From the NCBI GenBank assembly GCA_000827495.1, contig KN817519.1, forward strand, positions 450,462 through 514,461: 64,000 nucleotides of DNA. The letters run 5' to 3'. Under the pieces are notes generated by a model. The model saw only the letters and a list, made by a program, of their open reading frames with translations, was not told where the DNA came from and did no database searches. Of the stretch, positions 56,347 through 64,000 are shown in pieces. Origin of the DNA: Hypholoma sublateritium FD-334 SS-4. Its lineage: Eukaryota; Basidiomycota; Agaricomycetes; Agaricales; Strophariaceae. The translations under genes and the position numbers were made by a program. Position 1 is the stretch's first letter, and each line of letters starts with the position of its first letter.

Positions 56347-59300
56347 TCAGCCGATAGATGATTGACCAAACATCGATATCAAAGCTGCTAGATCAGCTAT
56401 AGGAAGACATGGTTGAATGTAAGCTATCGACACCAGTGTCTTGAAGTTGACGAGGACTTACCTTTCCGGAGCGGTTTGCTGAAGAATGCATTCATGCCAG
56501 CGCTTAAGCAGAGCTGCTTTGTCGAATCTTGACAGTCCGCACTGAGAGCAACGACTGATACACCAGTTGGAGTTAGCACACTTGTACTCTTGCTCTGTAC
56601 ATAACGCCGTTACCTGGAAGAATGATGGAAACTTTGTGCTTCGTTTCAAGGAGGCGCAGTCGTTTTGCCGCTTCTACACCGTCACATATTGGCATATCTT
56701 TAAAGGAGAATTTAATGCATGATACAATGGCTCGACGGTCCTAATGACTTACGATGGTCGAATAGAGCTACGCTGAAAAAACCGGGTTCGTGTGCCTCCC
56801 ATTCTATAGGAGATTCAATTGAAGTAAATTGGCACGAAAATGGTAGAGGATGCCTACCGGAAATAGCTTCCTCTCCGTTACTGGTTGCAATGACATTCAA
56901 ATCATATCGTTGAAGTTGCTTAATCAACAGATTTTGTGCGATTGGGTTGTCTGAATATGAATGGCTTTGAGAAAGATATCTGCACCATGAGCGAGTACCT
57001 ACCTTCGGCGATGAGAACATTTCCATAAAGCGTGCGCTGTGCATTTGCAAGATCTTCAATGGCTTTGGTTACCTCTGAAGGTTGATGAGAAATCATAGGA
57101 TGCGGCAAATTCTTGAGATCGGCAAGGGTTTGCAGTATGCGAACAAGTCTAGGAGGTTTGGTAATTTTGATTACTCCTGGGATAGTGCTGTTCGAGAAGA
57201 TGACATTTCCGGTACCACTAGTAGTCGGGGTGTAGAGATGTATGGTTTTGGTATCCTTGAAAGGCTTCAGATTTAATACGTGAAGGTAACGAGCTAGATC
57301 ATCCGCGCGAATATCTGACTGATCGTCGAGAAAGACGAAGTCAAGAGGTGGATCCGTATTTGAGAAGGCTCGTAGGAATTGATGGGCCTCCGGGATATTG
57401 CTGACTAATTTCGCCTTGAAACCAGTTAACATCGTTTGCAAAAGACGGAGCGTGGCTTGGGAACCAGAACAAGCGAGAACGTGAAGGGGGCGAGGATTCG
57501 TGAGGACTGAACGCGTAATCTGAACATCGTGCAAGTACTATTTTTTGAAAATGCATTGAGTGAGTGATTTGTGACAGTAAAATGACGCTCTCAAAAACCT
57601 TATTTGACTCGTCTGAGTTATAAAGCTTGACAGGAATTGTGAACCAAAACATTGAACCATGATCAAGTTCTGAGGTCACACCGATGGCCCCACCCATAAG
57701 TTTGACAAGTTGACGAGAGATCGACAAGCCCAGGCCTGTACCACCAAATCTACGGGTCGAAGAGTTCTGAAGCATGACTTTTTAGATTCCATATTACCTT
57801 CGATCAGGGTCAACTTACATCGGCTTGCTGGAACGGTACGAAGAGTAAATCCACGTCACTGGCCGACAAACCAATGCCAGTATCACTATTATGGAAATAT
57901 TAGTTTCCAAAAATAAAACATATCCGAAAATAAAATTACTGTATCTCAAATTTGAGAAGAACCTGGTCACTCGCGGCGTTGAAGACGCTGTCGAGAGAAC
58001 AGTTCACCCTCACTGAGCCACTTGCCGTAAATTTAACGGCGTTGCCAATCAAATTCATGAGCACTGTGGGCCAACATGCAAATGAGTTAAGGTCTTCGAA
58101 CCATACCATGCTACTTACCTTGACGAATTCGAGCATAGTCCGCATATACCCCTATGAGTATATTAGATATGCTTTTCTCAAGATGTAAACCAGATACACA
58201 TACAGGGCGGTACATCCGCCTCGATGTTGAATGAAAGATCAAGCTTTTTAGCTGCCATGGGTAATAAAAGTTCCATGCAATCCTATGATTGTAATAAGCT
58301 TTGTAAACTTTGCTTCACCGAATAAAGCGAGAGCATACGGCGATTATGTTCTATGAGAAGTGTTCGTTAATGTATGTGTTGTGTGGCATAGCTGGTGAGG
58401 CCTGCATACCTCTACCAAAAACCCGCTGGGCTCTAATTTGACAGCTATCGCGCGGTTTAGACTGATGCAGATATGCAGCAGGTATATATAGCCTCACCTG
58501 ATGCTTCCAATTTGCTATAATCAAGAATAGAGTCAATAATCTTTCCGGATATGGTGTCAGTAAGCCCAATTTTAGACTAGAAACCAATAACAGACCTTGA
58601 GTAAGAGTTCACATGACTGCTTGGCTGTCTGAACTGTACAGTACAGTGTTGTCAGTTTAATGGCTCCGCCAGAGCTGATCTGACCCTTACTCACCTATTT
58701 CACTTTGGCCTGGGTTGAGTTCCGTACCGCTGAGAAGATCCAGTAATCCATAGAAAGAGCTAACAAGAATAATTTGTCTGTCCAAAAAGAAAGGCGGAAT
58801 ATTTACCTAAAGGGAGTCCTTAATTCGTGACTCATGGAAGCCAAAAAATTGCTTTTGATCTGATATATATATGACCAGATGTTCTCGGAGAGAAGATAAC
58901 TTCGACACACTTTGGTAGCTTTCAAGGCATCTTCGCGGCTTTTCCTTGCGGCTTCAAGGGCTTCTCTTTGAGCAGCTATCATCTTCAAGTTTTCGCGTGT
59001 ACCTGCTTGAACAGAGCGAAATAAAAGTGCATTTGCGATACTTATGCTTGCTTGTTGGCAAAGAAGCGTCAAGATTGTGACCGTGTTCTGTGAAAATGGG
59101 TATCGGGAGGCAAAGTATACCGCCCCGAAAGTCTGCCCTCGATTGCTGAATATAGGCAAACATATTACTGAACGGTTTGGTGTTTGTCCAGCCTCAGAAG
59201 CGAACCGCGAATCCAACGAGGCGTCAGCATAGTACACTCGTTCTTTTGTATTCAATGCTGCAAATTATCAATGTGCGGGTGAGCACCATGGGGGTCAGAA

Positions 59301-62300
59301 AAGATTACGAACGTACTGTGCTGAATGATAGCTTTCTGGAGGGGATCACTGATGGTCCGAATAGACTTAGGGTTCCTTCAAGTATAGTACTCTGCATGAG
59401 AATGAGCATACATAAATGAATGTACGTACTCGTGAACTTGGCATAAATCTGGCGCTACCATGCTTGTTGCAACGGTATAATCGCCAGCCTCTCGTGCGAT
59501 CACGACTGCCAGTGATCATTGAGATAAATTCACCGCCAACGCCTTCCAGAACTTACCGCATGTATTTTTTGAACCAGATGTCTCTACAGCGAGTATGTCA
59601 GTAGTTAATTACAATTAGATGTTCCAGTACACACCAGTTGAAATTTCTGTTAATCTTTGCAAGGCTGTCAAGATTGATTGTGAGAAAGTAAGCCCAATAA
59701 CAGCGGAGAGAGTGGAAAAAACCTGATGAAAGATTGATATCACTTGAAATGTCTTTGCTCCACTTCAGGATCGAAGCAAGGTCAGCGGCGCTCAAAGTTG
59801 ACTCTTGGTCGTCGTGGCCATCCCCATTGCCAAGTACTGGTCGCGAATCAAAGTTCAGGGATACGGCCTCGGTTTGAACTGCCGCATCTGATGAGAAAAT
59901 GGCCTTCTTGAGCGGCACGCTTGCGCGACTTCCAGATACCGATGTAAGGTAGTTGCTGTTAGGTGTGAGCTAAAGCAAGTTATAGTTCTGCGCGATTACA
60001 TACACGATGCCCTGCGCACCCCATTGCGCGTGTCTGGAAATTCCGCGACGCTGTAACTCACTACCGAGAACTTCTACGCCACACCTCACAAAGTGTGAGC
60101 CTTGCTAATAGGGCGTTAGACTTTTCGATGATGAGAAATGTTACTCTTACGAGATATAAACACCAGCCCTCTTCAGCAAGCCAGTCGTCACAAATTGCAA
60201 GGCTGGTATAGATCGTATTAATATATCGCGCATCGAATGACAACAAACCATCGCACTTGACAGCTGAGTCATATAGTCTGAATGCATCCGGCGAACCCAA
60301 TAATCCAGCGAGTTCTGCATCCTGGCGTATAGAAAGTCGTGGTCAACGACGACGAAGTGCTGTGGAGACGTGATTGACTCACGACAAGAGCAAGCCAAGT
60401 GCTGACGTTAACGGGGCTAGACGAAGTCCACCTATTGCAAGGTTAGAGAAACCTTGTCAGGAGCGTATCTCCAACATTTGAAACTTACTTTCGAATATAC
60501 CGTTGATTGAGATTAATCTGACTCAGGTACCTATTACGTTCTTCTCCGGCGACGAGACCTTTTCGGATGCAGGCTATCATAGCAAGGTTGTGGAAAAAGA
60601 GAGCATAGCGTATATGTCGATGACTGAGGACGTTATAATCATCCTGCATCGTTAATTGTGTGTGGGACTTACTTTGGATGAGCGTTTCTTGTCTCATAGA
60701 CACTGAAGCCCAAAGATGCTGCTTCTTTAACATGCCCCACCGAAAAGTAACTAACAACCTTAGGTTGACACATCTTAGACCCTGAATATCATGGACCAGA
60801 GGGAACTTACCTTGAAGGAATCGTACCTGCGCAGATATCAGAGCTGTCAGTAGCCGTGTTCGCGAAAAAAATGGATTACTAACCAGTTGAGAGAAAGGGC
60901 CAGATTTCCGGAATTCTTGTGGATTTCTTCAACGTAGTTACTCTCGATAAAAGAATCTGTATCAAATACAGTTTTCACAGAATCTGCGTGTGTGTGACCC
61001 CCAAGGACTCTAATACAGTTGAGGACAGCTTGAAACTGGGTCAATAAGATGAAGGTAGAGAATGCAATAGTTGTACCAGTTGCCAAGATGAGTTGCTCTG
61101 CGCCTGGAGTCAATAGTTTGACGTCACTGACGCACTGGAGACAATGTTAACCAATGGATGATTGTCGAGAACAAAACTTACTTCTTCCGCTGCCGTGATG
61201 AGTTCACTAACTGTGATTCAAAGAATGAATGAAGAGCTGAAACATGAAGACCGTACGCAAACATACGGTGTTCGGAAACATAAAATTTTGTAATGATAGT
61301 GTGAATGGTGGCAAAACTGGTGTAAATGCTAGATGTAGCCGATTAAGTCAACCAAAGACTACGTTAGAAGGGAAAATAATAAAACACACCGATCACCTGC
61401 ACTGTTTCCGTACTTAATTGCTTGTTCCAGGCGAGGAAGATTTGCTCGTATATGAACGTTGTCAAATCCGGACACCATTGAACAGAAAAGTACTTGCGCC
61501 CGACTGCAATTATATGTCTAGTTTCTCCCAATTGGGTGTAAAGAGTAGTGGTGCTAACCATTTCTCGCCGGAGCTCCCGTGCCGATCTGCAATTCGGATT
61601 GCCAGCTTGGCAAGGTCGGCTGAAAAGCGATGTAATTCTCGCCGTTCTAAACCGAACAGATTTAACGAGAAAAGCACTAAGTAATTGATAGACTGACCAC
61701 CGAGAGCCCAAAAGAACCCTTGCGCAGTGCCAGGTGCCATTCCAGAACTACAGACACATGAGCATTCCTTTGAAAAGCAGCATTTGCAAAACAAAAAAAA
61801 GTCAGATACCGCAATGCCAATTGTATAGTCTGGCGATAAATCGAAGTCAGTAATCGCCACCGATGAAGATTGTTTGATACTAACGGTAAGTCCGATCACA
61901 TCTGCGAAGCAGTACGGGGACGGGCTCCAATACGCGTTGACGCCTGTATTATTTATTCAGCTAAATTCTGGCTGCATAATCCAAGCCATTTACCCGCGTC
62001 GTTTAGCAAGCTGACAGCGAGTTCAGTTCTTGGATCGGTTGTCCTCGGAATCATAAGGATTTCATCAAACCCGACAGCCAAAATTTCATTCTTGACTTCC
62101 TCAAACATCACATCCGCCTGCCTTCTAGTTGGTGATAAATTGACTTCAATGCCCAGGATTTTGAGAGCTAGCAAGGTGTCATTCAAAGCTGCTGTGAAAT
62201 TCCCTCTCAAAAAGTGATTCCGAGATCGCAAGCGCAGTATGTTTCCGCGGTCTTCAGGTTGGTGAATACGAAGAAAACAATCGTTCAAGACAGAATCTGA

Positions 62301-64000
62301 TATACCCAAATCACCTGTGTGGAATTTAATGTTTAGCACTGTATTAAATAGAAAGTTTACAAGAGAACCTTTCCAAGTGTACAATCTACGGATGCAAGCA
62401 AAATCAACAAGGAGATTGGAGGGCTGTTTCAATATTAGGAAAACGAACTTACGCGGCTAGGCGAGAAAGTAGGCTGAACGTTTGCTGAGGTTTTTCTGAC
62501 CATGCATCATCTCGAAGAAGACTGCGGGCGCTAACGAAGTATTGTAGTGCAAGCTATCAAAGAAAGGCGCGTGAGTGTTGCCAATAATGCATGGCGTGTA
62601 TATATACTTCGTGTGCTCCACGGGCCCAGGCCGATTCTCCGGCGTCAAACAGAACCTCTAAAAGTTCATCTCTCTTCGGGTGGTCGTGGAGAAGGTTCAA
62701 GCATCTGCGTAGTCCCTTATTGAAGGAGCGCGGTTAGACTAAGGCAGAGTCGCACCCACCGTTTTGCATGTTCGGCGATGCGGTAAACATCAACGGGCGT
62801 TTCATGCATCATCATCAGAATGATCTGTCCGATGCAGAGATTAATTTGCGTCATATATGAGAAAAGTATCATCTCACCCTGAAGGACATTTTGGCGACGG
62901 TATCTCGGGGAAGGCGATCCGCTTCAGCTTGAGCAGCTTGACGGTAACGATCATGGGCGAAGCTACACATATCTCTGGCCCTTGTAATCAACCATCCTTC
63001 TGTCAAAGCCAGCTGTAGGCCGCGCATCGATTTATGTGTGTTGTCTGGGCCTTTCTCACGGAGATTGGTCACTGCTTGACGAAGGTTCCATGTATCGTCC
63101 ATGTCACTTTCTTCGTTGCCAGATGGGGTAGTTGAATGCTCCAAATCAATCATTAAGGCTACCTCTGTTACCTTGAATCTATGTCAAAAGGAATCAACCT
63201 GGATTAGACAATTGAAGTAAAATCCTTGTAAACTTACGTCTCCCCAAAAAATGCAGCCCATAAGAGATATTTTCTGGCCTCCTCCGGTAATTCTTTCAGA
63301 TATGTAATCAAAAATGTAAGATCGGTCGGGTCAGAAATCTTGTGGTTGGAGAGACTGTTTTCGATTCCCGTCATATCGTACCTATAAGCCAAATAAGATT
63401 AAAACAATGAGGCCAGCTCAGCTCAGTGTTCTTACACCCAGTGATTATGTTCCACATCGAAATTGATCTAGTCCATTCAGATATAACGAGATGCATTCTA
63501 CCATTAGGAGTGTGACTCACATGACGTTGCCGTTGCAAAGTCGTCAAGATACTCCGTGCAGAGAAAGCATTCCCAGATGAAGCAGAGAATACGAAGCGTG
63601 ATAAAGGCATACATTCATCGTTGTCCCGATGAAGCGTTTTAGATACCAGTAGTGAAATTGCCGAAGGCGGTAGAGGTTCCACAGTTATCCAAGTGGGGCG
63701 AGCACGATTGCTGAACATCTGCCGGACTCGTTCAACAACCTCACTGATATTAACTGTCAATTAAGTGAAAATCATAGTGAATTTGACAATCGTACGATTT
63801 ATCCGATCGCAAAGTAGCAAATATAAGCTGCGGTATCGAAGCAAACAAGGCATGAGGCTGCAGGACTGATACAAGAAAAAATCACTGACCATGCGGCTTC
63901 TGGAGTTTACGAGCGTGGAAATGAGATCCAACGTCCTGAACAGCAGATGAGTACAAGGGCGATGAGTCAGACCCAAACTCACGATTGGTCGGCTTCATGC
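56347..64000 (-). CDS. Hybrid histidine kinase with ATPase, helical-repeat and GAF parts (5' end missing)
   Basis: 1671 residues lie in the window, in 49 exons: 63983..64000, 63911..63935, 63796..63857, 63521..63743, 63436..63467, 63238..63381, 62878..63178, 62760..62824, 62608..62704, 62453..62553, 62369..62385, 61994..62314, 61885..61943, 61810..61829, 61698..61747, 61559..61646, 61390..61503, 61267..61328, 61182..61210, 60884..61134, 60811..60826, 60673..60758, 60489..60623, 60383..60416, 60151..60321, 60004..60104, 59723..59955, 59635..59664, 59557..59583, 59430..59505, 59317..59375, 58911..59257, 58807..58859, 58695..58759, 58596..58633, 58498..58540, 58410..58444, 58339..58350, 58204..58282, 58119..58151, 57940..58063, 57819..57885, 57599..57766, 57003..57537, 56858..56950, 56753..56803, 56614..56697, 56462..56554, 56347..56396. 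In order: AAA-type ATPase remnant (HEADQSTLDLIS), long helical-repeat region, GAF, HisKA ([13 protein letters not shown]), HATPase ([31 protein letters not shown]), a receiver-like domain and a receiver (ALFDHHMP, FSKPL). This is the Mak/CHK1-type fungal sensor layout, often linked to oxidative-stress signalling. An upstream protein-kinase-like domain is expected outside the window. Confidence 0.88.

Noticed and set aside
59970..60005. 36-nt intron in the histidine kinase
   Set aside because: Moving both ends gives a GTATGT donor and a 48-nt intron with the frame kept.
63858..63889. 32-nt intron in the histidine kinase ATPase part
   Set aside because: A donor 21 nt upstream gives 53 nt and a better spacing between the Walker B-like segment and the next strand.

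Overview
The window reads as nuclear DNA of a filamentous basidiomycete, most likely an agaricomycete. Genes are split by many introns of about 45-70 bp with GT-AG (sometimes GC-AG) ends and CTNA-type branch sites, and protein order and wording match basidiomycete versions of SEC39, VPS18, TRS85, VAC8, LAS1, UTP5 and PHO85. Base composition swings between very GC-rich coding blocks (e.g. 0.5-4 kb, 32-33.6 kb) and AT-richer ones. I rebuilt exon structures by hand from splice motifs, reading frame and remembered family sequence; where an exon chain is given, its total length is a multiple of three, unless the gene runs off the window.

Layout. 0-1.2 kb: 3' part of SEC39 (+). 1.6-4.0 kb: disordered protein (-). 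5.0-5.4 kb: CGR1 (+). 5.5-9.3 kb: VPS18 (-), divergent from SHB17 (+, 9.6-10.7 kb). 11.0-14.3 kb: long coiled-coil protein (+). 15.2-16.7 kb: YHM2 mitochondrial carrier (+). 17.3-18.2 kb: Mpv17/PMP22 protein (+), convergent with 18-exon TRS85 (-, 18.3-23.3 kb). Then on - come a WW-domain protein, an LCCL-domain membrane protein and a tandem pair of lipocalin-like genes. 29-34 kb: two close divergent pairs, a conserved unknown with seipin, and an SH3BGR-like protein with LAS1. 34-39.7 kb: a tandem segmental duplication carrying two F-box-like genes. 39.7-43.7 kb: a single-pass membrane protein (-) divergent from YSC84 (+). 44.4-48.4 kb: an unknown (-) and a GH16 glucanase (-). 49-54.2 kb: VAC8 and UTP5 (-). 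54.4-56.0 kb: PHO85 (+). 56.3 kb to the end: a very intron-rich hybrid histidine kinase (-) running off the right edge.

Function. Most genes are single-copy housekeeping genes: membrane traffic and organelles (SEC39, VPS18, TRS85, VAC8, seipin, YSC84, PMP22-type), ribosome biogenesis (CGR1, LAS1, UTP5), central metabolism (SHB17, YHM2), signalling (PHO85, histidine kinase) and wall or secreted functions (GH16). I see no secondary-metabolite cluster, transposase, CRISPR, rRNA or convincing tRNA. I did not find a clearly new biological system. The most unusual things are very small exons and GC-AG introns, the decaying F-box duplication that reuses the LAS1 tail, a lost stop codon in one lipocalin-like copy, and the architecture of the histidine kinase.
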